In this document: positions 51,069 through 63,420 of the stretch, one piece after another
How the letters are laid out: every line of letters starts with the position of its first letter
Numbering within the stretch: position 1 is the first letter of the stretch
DNA from: Diadema setosum
Lineage: Eukaryota > Echinodermata > Echinoidea > Diadematoida > Diadematidae
Length of the DNA stretch: 64,000 nt
Direction of reading: 5' to 3'
Assembly (NCBI GenBank): GCA_033980235.1
Contig: CM067069.1
Span: 15,728,650-15,792,649 of the forward strand
Program-made: the position numbers and the translations under genes
Notes under the pieces: generated by a model
The model's input: only the letters and a program-made list of their open reading frames with translations
Told to the model about the DNA's origin: nothing
Database searches by the model: none

Positions 51069-51568
51069 CTGAGGCTGCGTTTATCTGACTTGAGAGAGAG
51101 AATCACGTTTCAAAACGCGTTTGGAACGGTGTTTGCAAAGGTGGTTTGAAACGCGATTCTCGGGGAGCTGTGTTTATCTAACCATCATACAATCACGATT
51201 CGAGTGGTGTCACTGCACAGCTGCTTTGCGCCGTTTGACCTGGGAAGTAACTTAGGTCAACTGCATACCACCAAACATGCCTCCTCATGCAGTCACACAC
51301 AAATAATGGGTAGAGAGCACAAACGGAAACAGCTGGAATTTGACCTTGAGATATAAACGCGTTTCAAAACAGCATTGCGTTTATCTACTTACAGAACCGT
51401 GATCATGGTCTCAAACGTGTTTCAAAACGCCCTTTGAAAGACGTTTCAAAACTGTGTTTCTTAACGCGTTTGAAAACACGGTTGCATTTATCTAACCCCT
51501 GAAAATGCCTCAAACGTGTTTAGGATGTGATTCTGCCTCAGAAAGTTTTTAGATAAACGCAGCCTGAG
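51069..51568. mobile_element. MITE with AGGCTGCGTTTATCT ends
   Basis: The 15-base end AGGCTGCGTTTATCT at 51,073 is exactly inverted at about 51,551-51,565 (AGATAAACGCAGCCT). The interior repeats TTTCAAAACGCGTTT/GAAACGCGATTCT motifs and TTTATCTAAC several times in both orientations. No ORF. Confidence 0.8.
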
Positions 51569-51616
51569 AGCAACTTGTTCCCTAAGAATTGTCTCGTATA
51601 GTCTCCCTAGCTAAAC

Positions 51617-51626
51617 CATATTATTA

Positions 51627-51680
<54 letters not shown>
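51617..51680. repeat. (ATT)n microsatellite
   Basis: About 20 TTA/ATT repeats. It generates long Tyr- or Leu-only frames that are not genes. Confidence 0.95.
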
Positions 51681-51682
<2 letters not shown>

Positions 51683-51837
51683 GTTATTTTTATCCTTTTT
51701 ATCATTATTACTATTATTATCATTGTTGTTATTATTTCTATTCATTATCAACATCATTATTATTTTTTGTCATAGGGACCTGAGAAATTGTGGCTCTTGT
51801 AAGTCCTGTTTTTAGTTGATGTCTGGAAGAGAGACAC

Positions 51838-52199
51838 ACCCCGCGTTCACATTGGTCCCTGCGACGCGGGGACAGCCACAAGAGATCTTATCTTTTTTAT
51901 GACTGACCGTTCACATTGGTATCTCATCTGTCCCCGAGCTGTGGGGGCACTTTGGGGCTTGGAGCGAGCTCTGCCACTTGAATCCAGGCATAGCGCATGC
52001 GCACATTTGATGACCACAGCTGGACGCTATCAATTGCGCCCCAAGGTCACTCTCCCCTCCAAATCTTGTCCCCGTACCCGACTTGCTTCGTGGGGACGAG
52101 GGGACAAGTCCCAGCGAGCGTTCACATTATGGTTTTGGAGGAGAAAGTCCCACAGCTCGGGACTTTCCCCGCGTCGCGGGGACCAATGTGAACGCGGGG
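51838..52199. mobile_element. GC-rich MITE with CCCCGCGTTCACATTGG ends
   Basis: CCCCGCGTTCACATTGGTCC (51,840) is inverted as GGACCAATGTGAACGCGGGG at about 52,179-52,198. The arms continue with GCGACGCGGGGAC against GTCCCCGCGTCGC-like sequence. A second inner inverted pair is CCCCGAGCTGTGGG against CCCACAGCTCGGG. The GC content is far above the AT-rich surroundings. Confidence 0.88.
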
Positions 52200-54801
52200 A
52201 CAGTTGCTCCCAGTGCAGCTGAAGATACATGTACTGTATTCCCACGTTGGCAAATTTGACCCTTAGGACATTCCTCAGTAATAACCTCCTGAGTAATTCA
52301 ATTGTGGTTATTGTTCAGGAGTGAAAATTAGTTGTTTTCTTTTTTATATAGATTTTGTTCCCATGCATACACGTACAGATACACAAATCCATCAGTGTGA
52401 ATTAAAAGTTACCCCCTGCTGATGAACTTTCCAGTTTTAACTCTCCTGTACTCCTATTTCCAATGAGATGATTATTACTGTTTTTTTTTTAAAGTACAAT
52501 GAACTCTCAAATGCTACCATGTCAAAGACATAGGGGTGTAACTGTTAAAATGAAATACTTTTTATAGAAAGAAAAACACAAATTAAAGTTCTAGTTCTTG
52601 TGACAGCTTACATCAGATATCATGGTTTATAAATGCAGGGAGGTGTGAGAGCCACACCACCCCCCCCCCCACATGTATTCATTCAACGTGCATTTATGTT
52701 CAACTTTTTTTGGCCATAATCAGTGTTTTGGAATGTGATTAGTGGAAAACATGATTGTGTCCCGACTCACAGCGATATTAACAACTTTTTAAAAAGCTGA
52801 TCCAAATTTTGCATATATGTGTGCATTTACAATCAGAGTTTCTCTCTAATCACGTTTTACAGGGGAAGCATAAACACAAAATACATATAGGCCTAGATAA
52901 AGTCTATAATGACATCATCTCAATGTCTTTCCAGTTCATGTGAAAATGCACGGTCTACTCAGCCAGCTGCCTTATTGAATATCGGCAATGTACAATGACA
53001 CATGTTGTGCTTTCTAGCTCGAGCTCCCTGTTGGTACTGTAGGTCATACAGACGCATTTACAGCATAATCATTACCTCCATTAAACTTTAGAGGCAGTTT
53101 GGATCAGCGTTTTGAATCAGCATTTCAAAACGCTGATTTTGCCTCCGGAAATTGAGCATAAATGCACCCTTAGTCCTATGGGATGAATTCACTAACGTCA
53201 GGAGTCTTGACAGTTGATATTGGGTTTTGTTTTGTTTCATTTTCTTGTATAATTAGGCCTATTTCTGTCATCCAGTGCAAGTGACTGACCTTGCTCTTAG
53301 CAAGCCAAATATGTAGAGATCTTAATTTTCGCGACAATTACCATCTACAATGAATAGCCATAGGCAACTTTATGAATCACAGGCTTGATAAAAATAGTAT
53401 GGTAACTTCACATTTGTCAGGGAGCACTGACATGTGAGTCTCCCAGCAGAAATTCTAGTGCTGAAATGAATCTCCCACTGATGTGTCCGGAGTGCGTGTG
53501 TATGAATTGTACACTTGTTTATTGCTACAGAATTGTTTCTCCTCAATATCGATTTCTGGCATTGCTCCAGTCTATTATCAAAAGTTTATTAAATCTTTAT
53601 AACGTTGCCAGTCATTGCAGAGTACAGTGTAGTTTTGCCCATGCATAGTATCTTGTGTAATTCACGCCTGTACAGTACAGTGTATGTAACCAAATCAATT
53701 GTCAGGCAACCTGGAGTATCTGTCATCACTTCATTGTACAAATACACATTCCATCAGATGTATAAATTGCAACATTACCTGTGTCAACGATTCATGTGCC
53801 ATCACTGCTCTTCCTTCATTTACATTTAAACCTTGTGAGTTCTGGTTGTTAATATGAACTCTAAGGTTCTCTCTAGTTGATGTACTATTCTTAATTTCAC
53901 CCATCACTCTGATCAAGCTTGTTCTCAATCATAAATATGGTATATTGTTAAAAAACAAACAAACAAATGTGTAAAATTTAGGCTTACAGGTGTACAGACA
54001 TTGCATAAATTAGGAACTGAACCGTGTGCAGTTCATTTCCTATTCTTGTGTCACTTGTGGAGATTAAAGGAAATTCTAACTGGTTGTTAACTTGATTTAT
54101 TATCAGATTCTAACACTTTGAAATTGAAGCATCAGATACATGCAGTCTGTACATAGGTGCACACTCACATACATTGTACAATGTAGGTGCACAAAGTGTG
54201 TACCCACATCGGTTTTGTACACTGTAGTGATGCATGATTATACAATGTGTATGACTGACTTCTTTTGTGCGCATGAATGAAACATTTTTCAAGGATGTGT
54301 GTCCTTCATAAAAGAAGGAAAAATGCAACACAACATACATAATTATAATCATTTCAGCGATACGTACGAAATACCGAATGGTTTGCGTACAGTGTACATA
54401 CTGTACATTATGCTGGTGTTTTTGGTAACAGAAATCTGATCTGTTTACACTGTAAATTTGAAGAAACACTATAAATATAATCTATCACTTGTGTTTGAAG
54501 ACTACATATGGACCATTGCCACACCATACTCAACATCCTCCCCCCAAAGACCTGTGCATTTCACATGGGATATGTAGATGAATGAAAGATGCCCTGTTAC
54601 TTGTTTTTTAGTTTGCTGAGCTATAGATATACATTCTTTCTGAAGCTGTTACTACTCCTACTTTTGATATTTATCATGGTAATAATAATTATGATGATGA
54701 TGGTTGTTTTCAACATTATGTTGGTGACCATTAATTCTTGTTATTTCCATTCTCCATGTTCTTCTGTGTCTTCCAGCTCGCAAAAACACAAACAAAAGCA
54801 T

Positions 54802-54832
<31 letters not shown>

Positions 54833-55926
54833 AATCAGTCACATCAGCCAGGGAAACAAATTGTGTTATCCTACTCTTGCCAATATTAGACCATTAAAGT
54901 CACTAGTGTCTTACATCCCCCGCTTGTACGTGTAGTATGGCAACATAATGTAAATTCTTTTAACATCCAGAATGCACACTTCATTCTTTCAGAGTGCAGG
55001 TGGAGCATTGTAAAGCTGTCTGTTGTTGTTGTGGTTTTTTTTTTTCTCCAAGCATGGATCATATATCACTGCAACACATATTCAGCAGTATGAATAGAAA
55101 TTGATATGGTTATATTATATATATTATCTTATTTGAAAGTACCAGCATATAATTCAGTTTTACTGGAATAGTCTATGAATTCATACCCTTTAATCATGCA
55201 AAGATTGCTTTAGAGCTTTTATTCATTGTTCACTTTCATAGCAGTAGGATTTCCTCATTCATTTTTGTTGTATTTTTGCCTGTGTATTGTATTTCAGGCT
55301 GTAGCTGGGGTCATGAAGAACATGCACACTGATTGTAGCATTATGTGATGTACTGTGTGATAAAATTACAATGTACTGTATATTCTGTGGTTTACTATTA
55401 CTTCCAGTTTAATATTAATTGTGGAGAAAAAGTTCTGAAAGTTTCCATTTTTGTAGAGGACTGATAGTTCATAATCAAAAGGAATATCATAAAAAAAAAA
55501 AAAATTATTGAGTTCATGCTGTCTGTGCAAGATTGCTGCATCCATTCACCATTTGATACATTGTACACTTGTACATCACCAATATATGGATACTTGTGTC
55601 ATGCCAAACATACACGTATGCCCCACCACAATAAGAGCTACACTTCTTGTGGATTGAAGCAACAACAACAGCAAAAAAAAGTCATGGTGTAAATTCATTC
55701 ATTTCAGGCAGCATTACATCTGTGTGTCAACTTGATGAGATGGTGAAGATGTCTGTTGTCTTTGTACAGTTTATGACCCCTTTCTATTTTGATGGGATTT
55801 ATGTACAAAGGATTTTGTTGATCTTCACATCAGAATACAAAGCCGGTCAGACAACCTGTCACTGGACAGGAAGGACATGAGCAAGAAAATGCCGAAAATC
55901 TAAAGTTTTTGCTTCAGCAAGTGTGC

Positions 55927-56325
55927 TTTAAAGGGATGGTATAGTATTGGTGGAGATGAGAATTGGGCTTTTTAACTTTTTGTGAGATACCAAGAAAACA
56001 CTTATCATATAGCACAGAACATACCATTTTAAGAGGTACATTGTATTCAAAGTTTATTTGATGAAAATCGGGTTTGGAATGACTGAAACATCCAAAAACA
56101 AAGTAAAACAAAGTGACCGTAATAAAGTGTGGGTCCCACACTTATTAGAATTGCTCTGTTTTGGATATCTCATCCATTTCAAAACCAATTTTCATCAAAT
56201 AAACGTTGAATTCCCCATAGAATTACATGCTTTTTCATATTTCATAAGAGGTTTTTCATTATCTCACCAAATAATGTTAGAAACCTGAAATTAGGTCTCA
56301 ACCAAAACTATACAATCCCTTTAAA
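55927..56325. mobile_element. Palindromic foldback element, copy 3
   Basis: Starts TTTAAAGGGATGGTATAGTA and ends CTATACAATCCCTTTAAA. Same block order as copies 1 and 2. The nearly intact ends suggest this copy is fairly young. Confidence 0.88.
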
Positions 56326-57540
56326 TTTGCGTTCATTGTTATGACTCGTTTATAGATTGGCACAAAGACCCGCCACAATATTTCACAGATTAGGGGTCCT
56401 GTCTTATCATATTCGGTTTCAAACGACATCTCAACTAGCCAGCCGTCCGATTGCACACAAGATTGATGTGTGTTCAAAGTCAATTGCGTGCCCAGACAAT
56501 TAAGATTTGGGAGGCTTTAGAAGTTCGGCGCGGACTTTAATACCGACACGAAAACTAACAGATGGCTTAGGAGAATGTCATTTTATTGGTCGTTCAACAG
56601 CATCAATCATTTCAGATCAACAAATATCCAGACGTCTGGTGAATGTGGGTGTGTGTTGGTGTATTGTAGCCTATAGTATGTATTCATATTTCAACGTATG
56701 GAGCAGTCTACTCTGTGATATATCCCATTCCTATGTGTATAACAGCTACAAAACTTCAAAACTTGGCATTTAAGTGTACTGTGAAAGTTGTCTGTTGTGT
56801 AGAAGAAGAGAAGTATTGCCGTCCTCTACATTACTTTCATTTTTGACATACAGTGGGTGCAGCAGTGAAAACAAAGACAAGCAAAATGAAAAAAAAAAGG
56901 ACCGTTTGGACGACTGCACTTAAGTTTTCCTTTCAAGTCTTTTATACAGTCATACATTGCACAGCTGCCAGTTCAATTGTGCCTAAGTGCTTCACTGTAT
57001 GATGCTGCTCTTTAATACACTTTGTATCTGTGTGAAGAAATTTCTTTTCATGTCTTATCTCATTGATTCATCAAAGCATCATTTCCTCTCCATGAATCAT
57101 ACTGTGTTCTGCTCAGTGCAAGCATTACACTTATCAAATATCAGGGTCCATTCATACAGAACAAAACCAAAGAACCTATCAATTAGGTTTGTACTGGAAA
57201 TCCTCAAGTACCATAATACCCATGCCCATTTCAATGTGGGTTGTGATTGCTTTTCATTTCTTATATACTTGTCTTTTTTTCATCAATTTATATTAGAATG
57301 GAGAGATTCAGGTATTGCCATAACATTATTCATACATGTGCAATCATGTCTAATCTATTCTGTGTTAGAGACAAATTTGACAATTTACCTCATGATGCAT
57401 TGGTTGTAGAACTATAATTTTGAAAGTTCATTTCAGGACATTGCTGCAGTAGTACTTGTTTGCCTTTTATGTGCATTCTTATTTGCATTGGACTTTAATC
57501 ATGTTCTGCATTTGGTCCCTCACATCAATGATTTTCGCAG

Positions 57541-58152
57541 AAAAACTTCTGTACACCGAAGATGTCCACACATCTAGTTTCTTGGATGATTGGGACACGG
57601 AAGCTGACCAGGGAGGTCGGATGCTAGCCGCGGCAGACAGCGGCGATGACAAGTCCGTCGACAGTCTTCCATTCGTGCCGGATGAGGCCAGCTCGAACCA
57701 GACCGCAGCAGACGTCCCCGGGCACACCCGGGAGGGGGGCATGGCGCCGCCGCTGGTCGGTGAGGAGACCAGCCACGCCTTCTTCTGCTTCGCCTGGGAA
57801 GATGACGAGTGGGCCATCAACGTCATCCGCAAGCTGGAGTCGCCCGCCTACGGCTTCGGCTGCGAGAATGGCAACCACAAGTGGGACCCCGGCGTGGCGC
57901 GCATGGACAAGATTGTCAACATGATCTCGACATCGAAGAAGTTGGTGCTGCTCATCTCGCCGGACTTCATGCGCAGCCCCTGGTGCACCTACGAGAACCT
58001 GCGGGCCCTGCGCACCCACTACACCAACACCGCCAAGGTGGTGGTGGTCCTCCTCAGCGACATGGACCTACCAGACTTCCTGGAGGGCATCCCGACCATC
58101 AACGCTCTCTCCAGGAACTTTTGGCAGCGCTTCGTCGCTGCACTACATCTCG
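57541..58152 (+). CDS. Exon encoding a TIR (Toll/interleukin-1 receptor) domain
   Basis: 612 bases, phase 1 to phase 1, with acceptor TTTTCGCAG and donor CTCG|GTGAGTGATG. The first ~70 residues are acidic, low-complexity linker. The rest (about 57,766-58,150) is a TIR fold: box 1 THAFFCFAWEDDEW, box 2-like region KWDPGVARMDKIV, strand KKLVLLISPDF, helix SPWCTYENLRAL, strand KVVVVLLSDMDLP and box 3 NFWQRF. The Glu in WCTYE sits where NAD-cleaving TIR domains have their catalytic Glu, so either scaffold or NADase function is possible. The exon is GC-rich, like DDX39B exon 3. It is not a standard Toll-like receptor, because no leucine-rich repeats adjoin it. Confidence 0.8.
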
Positions 58153-58992
58153 GTGAGTGATGATGCTCATCGTGGTTAAATTTAGAAAATGATTGCAGGT
58201 TCTTTTCAAATGGGAAATGTGCACCACAAATCAAGCAAATCAAGATTTGAAAATGCCTCCAGACCTTGATTAACAAGTCAAGATTCTAGAATTGTTATTA
58301 CAGTAAATTGCGTCAAACGCAAAAATAAGATATCTCAATTAGAAATATAATTCTTCTAATGGAGATTATAATCACAGTTACATGAGAGATATTTGTACAG
58401 TCTGAAAGGGGGTAAAAATCACAGCCCAGCAATTGATATGCATAGGCACTTGCCTTTTACACTGGATCCTTGCTCTGATGTCCAAGTGAGAAAAATCTAT
58501 CTTCTTTTAATGTCCCAATGCAATTTGCAGCCCTCAGTTAATCCTTGATTACTGTAAGTAGATTATTGTTCACATTGTTGCAATCGCCCGTTGATGTCAC
58601 AGTAATGTGTTGACAGTCACTGCAAATCAAATCTGAGAAAAGAATGAAGGATAGTATGGAATTTTTAGTCTTAGCTTAATAAAGTTGTAGGTCTAGTTGT
58701 GGTTTATGTACTGGAAACAGTAAAATGAATTGACAGTGGAAAAAAAAAAGAAATGTATCCATGGGAACAAGTCATAACCTGTCATTCTTCTAAATTGTAG
58801 TTAAAGTTGTTTGCGGCATGGTAATAACAAGACCATCAGAGTCATAAACATTGAATTTGTGTTATGTCTAGACAGATACTGTGTAATGTATTGCCAATGC
58901 AGTGTGACTAATGGTCTCTGCTGAATTACAGAGAGGATTGCAGCTTTTCTCGTCTATTTTCAAAGTTGTTGTCTTGTTTCTTATGTTTCCAG

Positions 58993-59037
58993 GTTCTAGT
59001 CTAAGTGCCCATGATGCGTCTGTGAGCAACGTGCCTG
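58993..59037 (+). CDS. Candidate 45-nt exon following the TIR exon
   Basis: A long pyrimidine-rich tract ending TTTCCAG precedes 45 bases that read SSLSAHDASVSNVP in the phase left by the TIR exon, then CCTG|GTAATT. Phase 1 at both ends, so it can be included or skipped without changing frame. The acceptor is strong, the donor moderate. It may be an alternatively used linker exon. Confidence 0.4.
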
Positions 59038-59514
59038 GTAATTCTGCTGTCGCCTTAAAGCACAGACGGAGGATGGGGGATAAAAATCCAGAACAAGAGA
59101 GAGTGGTTTTCTGTTAAAAATTATGTGCAATGATGATCTCATAGTACATGTGTGCAAGTAAAGTGTAGTGTAGACATAGACACTTATGATAGGCCAAGCA
59201 CTGACAGTCAAAGATCTGGTCCATTTTTTTTTGTGTGTGTGCATACTAAATCATAAATACACGGATCCCAAGTATTCAAATTTATGTTGGTTATGCAAAG
59301 TGTGCAAAGTCGCTGAAGTTTTTTTTATTTCTTTTTAATTTCATACGTACAGATATTAAATCAACCATCCAGAATTTAGTCATTTTTTCTTTTTCATTAA
59401 TTAATAGATTCTTGACACTAAAGCTGTACTGGGGCCTTATGGAAGACCCCCTCCCCCTTCAGTAAATTTCATCCTTAAAACACAGTAATCTCATATCACA
59501 ATGTGACAATCATG

Positions 59515-59722
59515 TACTGTATACGCCGTTATTTTCGCGTACAGATATTTTCTCGAATGACGAGGTCATAGGCATTTTCGCGAGATGTTGTTTTCGCGAA
59601 TCAACGCTGCCGCTTACGTTAATGCTCTATTAACAAAGCGCATGGAGACAATTTCGCGTGTTGTTAAATTCGCGATCCAACTGCAATTCGCGAAATTAGC
59701 GAAAATAACAGCTTATACAGTA
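59515..59722. mobile_element. MITE with TACTGTATA ends
   Basis: The left end TACTGTATACGCCGTTATTTTCGC is inverted at the right as GCGAAAATAACAGCTTATACAGTA. The interior repeats TTCGCG/CGCGAA many times. About 208 bp, no ORF. Confidence 0.85.
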
Positions 59723-59823
59723 TTCTAATTATAAACAGATGTGGCACTTGGAAAAGAAAAATATGTGTGCTGTTTTAGATTATTTTCCCAGCTTCTGCCA
59801 GACATGTTGCCCCCATCCAAAAA

Positions 59824-60210
59824 TTTAAAGGGTGCAGTAGAGTTTTTGTTGTGATGGGGATTCAGATTTTTAAGTTTTTGCTAGACAGTTAGAAACCACG
59901 TATGAAATATTAAAGAGCATACAATTCTAACAGGTTTTCAAAGTTTGTTTGATGAAAATTGGTTTCAAAGTAGCAGAGATATCCACACACGAAGTAAAAC
60001 AAAGTGGTCCTCATGAAAGTTTGGTCCAAGCTTTTATTAGAGCCTCTTTGTTTTTGGATATCTCAGCCATTTGAAACCAATTTTCCTCAAATAGACTTTG
60101 AATTCAGAATTGTATGCTCTTTTTATTTCATAAAAGCTGTTTCTCATTATGTAAAACAAAAGTTGGAAACCTGAAACCCCATCTCCACCAAAACTGTACC
60201 ATCCCTTTAA
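59824..60210. mobile_element. Palindromic foldback element, copy 4
   Basis: Starts TTTAAAGGGTGCAGTAGAG and ends CAAAACTGTACCATCCCTTTAA. Same family as the three other copies. Confidence 0.88.
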
Positions 60211-62030
60211 CATAATTGTTGTGAGAAAGAGAGAGGTTTCTGTAAGTGGTGAATGCAGCTACCTCATATTTGCTTTGTCCAATTTGGAAAAAAAAAACAA
60301 CAACTTCAGTGGTGGAGAAATGTCAAGAGTGTTATGCAGGAAGAATGCGACAGAAGTGAGGACATGTGGGAAGGAAGTGGCTTTTCTCTGTCATTTATTC
60401 ATTGCTTTTTTTTCACATTGATTTTTCTTGAAAGCAGCATTACTTCTGGTTGGAATGTTGAAGGAAAGTATGTAGACTTCCCTGTGCCTTGCCGGAGGTT
60501 TCTCTTTTAGTGTGTCACGTCCCATCGAGTTTTGTTGAAGTAAATATAGCTCTCTCTGCAAACGCAAGCCATTATACTTGATCATTTTAGTCTGAATCTG
60601 ACATTATGGTTAGAATGATATATCATATATGTCAATATTCAGCTCGCACCACTATCAGGTGTAGCTTTGAGAATTCAATCCTTCCTTGAATCTTTCAATG
60701 TCTGTATTTTCAGGCATTTTCTAGTTGATGTATGAGACCGTGCATCACAAAACAAACAAAAGTTGCAGGCCCTGATTTTATGTGAGGACTCCAAATAGGT
60801 GAAATGGGACAATCTTGTCAATATTTAGTTTTTGTATATTCTGAAAGTACAGTTGTTCTTCTACATAATTCTAAAGTTTGGGATCATAAAATGAGTGGGA
60901 AGTTGTGTTTGCAGCAGTTTCTCTAGACCACTATTTTGCATAATGTTGTGGTTACATGCAAGTATGTCTCAGAGGCTACTTTTCATTTCATAAGTACCTG
61001 TACCCTATATATGCACTCCTCACTTTCGACTTTGATAGCTTTTGAAAGGACTGTGATGCTGCTGCATTCAGAGTTGGTTTCAGTAATGAATAGAATGAAT
61101 TCAATGAGTGCAAAATTTCAATTTGATTTGATTATCTTCATTGTGGTTGATGCAGAGTTTTACATTCAGTTTTTGTTCCATTTCATTGCAACAGAGCGCA
61201 GCTCGGTGAGGTCAAGCACTTGAATAGACCCCTAAACTTCAAAGCCTCTTTTCTCATCAAGCACTTTTGTGGAATGTGTACCTTCTTTTCATTATCTAAG
61301 TTAGGAAAACCCATTTGTATTGAGCTGTACATCATTTTAGAGCTTAAAGTCTGCTTTGTCAGAATCTGCCTTGTAAATAAAAATCCATGTCTGGCGACTT
61401 TTTGTTGATTTTGTGATGCAGGGTCTATGCTGCCCTCCTTCCACAACTTGAGTGTTACGTGCTATTAATGCTTGCTATAAAGCACTCAGATCAGCTTTAG
61501 CTTGCCATACTTTTTTTTTTTTCATGAGAATTCAATAATCCATCCAAATTTACCTAGTTGTATAAAGTTAATAGCAAGCCCACTCAGGTCTAGCAATGTG
61601 CCTCAGTCCAACAGGAAGACCATGGTGACACAGTGGGGATTAGGAGGATTAAGTGATATTTCTCTTCATTTACGATTAGTTTCCAGGCATCTGTGCCAAG
61701 TGGCCGAGAAAGCATTTCGGCATTCATGCTGGGCGAATAAAGCACAGTGAGGGTTTAGATTCACACATTGTCAAAGATTCTATGAACCCACTTTTGCCTG
61801 TGACCTCCTACAGTGTTGTTCCCTAGCTGTGAGCACTGCTGCCTTTTCGAGCCAGCAGAAATATTTCCAAAACTGAAAGTAAACATTCCGGGGCTGTTGG
61901 TGAGGTAGAGTTTACATCCCCGGCCCAGTGCAGTTTGCATGATGCAAATAGTTGCTGGCACATTAGTTCCCGACTTTGGTCATTCATCAAACAGGAATAT
62001 ATACTTTGCTAAAGATAATATGCAAATAGA
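60211..62030. other. AT-rich stretch, nothing identified
   Basis: No supported exon, RNA gene or repeat. Probably intronic in the TIR-domain gene. Confidence 0.4.
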
Positions 62031-62032
62031 CA

Positions 62033-62043
62033 AAGTGTCTGTG

Positions 62044-62108
<65 letters not shown>

Positions 62109-62200
62109 CTCTATCTATCTATCTATCTGTCTACATGTACCTACCTACCTAGCGATATATCTATCTATCTATCTATCTAGCAATTGATCAATCAATCTAT
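62033..62200 (+). repeat. (CTGT)n-(CTAT)n microsatellite
   Basis: Four CTGT-type repeats followed by about 30 CTAT/ATCT units with a few interruptions up to about 62,200. Confidence 0.95.
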
Positions 62201-62231
62201 CTTTATACCCAAGTGGTATGTATGTATACTG

Positions 62232-62398
62232 TTTTACAATGGTGGATTCAGAGGGGGGCGCACAGGGCGCATGCCCCTTCTTTATTTTTTGTTAAAACAA
62301 AAGAAATAAAAAGAAAAATGGGGGGCGCGTGAGCCCCCTTTAATTTCATAAAAGCACCTCCCCTTTATGGAATTCCTTGATCCGCCCATGGTTTTACA
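62232..62398. mobile_element. Short GC-ended inverted-repeat element
   Basis: AATGGTGGATTCAGAGGGGGGCGC at the left and TCCTTGATCCGCCCATGG at the right are imperfect inverted ends. The interior has GGGGGCGC/GCGCCCCC-like patches and T/A runs. Ends are approximate. Confidence 0.5.
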
Positions 62399-62499
62399 TA
62401 CTACTTGTAGTTTGGTTACTTTGATTTTTACCATAGCATTGATCAAAGAGTAGTCATCAGTATTACTTGTGTCGTTCCTATCGGTCTCTTTGCATGCAG

Positions 62500-62612
62500 C
62501 TTTATATAATGGAGCCGAGCTTGCGACGATCCGATCCCGTACCGAGTGCTGCTGTAAGGCCAGGTTTGATACCATTTACTGCCCAGATGAGCTGGCAAGG
62601 AAAGGTGTTCAG
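62500..62612 (+). CDS. Candidate Cys-rich exon upstream of the membrane exon
   Basis: 113 bases between CTTTGCATGCAG and CAG|GTATGCAC. In the frame required by the following exon it encodes LYNGAELATIRSRTECCCKA, then RFDTIYCPDELARKGVQ. It starts in phase 1, as the TIR-exon side needs, and ends in phase 0, as the next exon needs. The cysteine cluster suggests a palmitoylated juxtamembrane segment or a disulphide-bonded loop; this is inference. A second open frame starts at an ATG at 62,509 but would not connect to the membrane exon in frame. Confidence 0.5.
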
Positions 62613-62980
62613 GTATGCACTCGTTCTGGTTAGACTTTCTCATCACAGACTGGAACGTGTTACCGGTAGTTGTTCTTTTTACTTCTTATCCGTAGCAGTA
62701 AGTGGTTGCCATGCCCGAAGTAGTGTAGTTTGATAGATTCATTAGTATTTTCAAAAGGCTTGGGTTTTTGTTTTTGATAGTGAAATGTGCAAAATCATGT
62801 ATATTTCTTATCATCCAGCTAAATAAACTGGAAAGCCATGTAAATATTGTGAAAAATAGAACCCCCCACCAAACTACTCTAAAGCTGGCATGGATATGAA
62901 TGTGTAGGATCTGTCTCTCTCACTCTGGTGTCCCATCAGGACTATTTATACCTTGGCACTATTAAAGTAATGATATGACT

Positions 62981-63301
62981 AAAGCCCGCAGCACACCACA
63001 CGACCTGAGGTCGTACGACCCTCTGACTGTCGGTTTGACGTTACCAGACACCCGAGTGTCAGGTCGTAGGACTAGATCGCATGACCCGATCGGAAGGTTT
63101 TGGCATGTTGAATGTTTTTCAAGTGGTCATGCATTTATAGAGCTAGCTACTAGCTGCACACACACTGTTTACTGAAGCATGTGGGAAGCAGGCTGCAAGT
63201 TCTAAGGTCACGTTGCAGAGTGTGCGTAGTCAGGTCGCATGACCTGGTCTTACAGTCGGAAGGTCGTACGACCTCGGGTTGTGTAGTGTGCGGCTGGCTT
63301 A
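62981..63301. mobile_element. MITE immediately upstream of the membrane exon
   Basis: TAAAGCCCGCAGCACACCAC and the complementary GTAGTGTGCGGCTGGCTTAA form inverted ends of about 40 bases that continue through GAGGTCGTACGACC. The interior carries repeated GGTCGCATGACC- and GGTCGTA-type motifs. About 320 bp, ending 120 bp before the acceptor of the next exon. Confidence 0.85.
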
Positions 63302-63420
63302 AAATGTAAATCAAAGTGAGGGTACAAACTTGTGAAGTTACAGTGAGAAAATTTTCTTCCCAAGATCTTCGGGAAAATGCTCCATGATGGAACTCCCCGT
63401 TGCTTGCCTCCCTCATTCAG

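Larger units (their letters stand above)
49505..57540. other. Long non-coding stretch, probably an intron, rich in repeats
   Basis: No convincing exon. It contains (GT)n at about 50,359-50,382, a (TTG)n tract near 50,547, (ATT)n at about 51,618-51,680, two MITEs at 51,069-52,199, (CAA)n at about 54,805-54,833 and foldback copy 3. Confidence 0.5.

Noticed and set aside
51589..51815. Tyr-rich and Leu-rich open frames
   Set aside because: They are translations of the (ATT)n microsatellite and are not protein-like.
57624..58156. Alternative frames over the TIR exon
   Set aside because: GC-rich exons stay open in several frames; only one frame shows the TIR boxes.
60936..61223. 95-codon plus-strand frame as an extra exon of the TIR gene
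   Set aside because: AT-rich composition, no clear splice sites and no conserved features.
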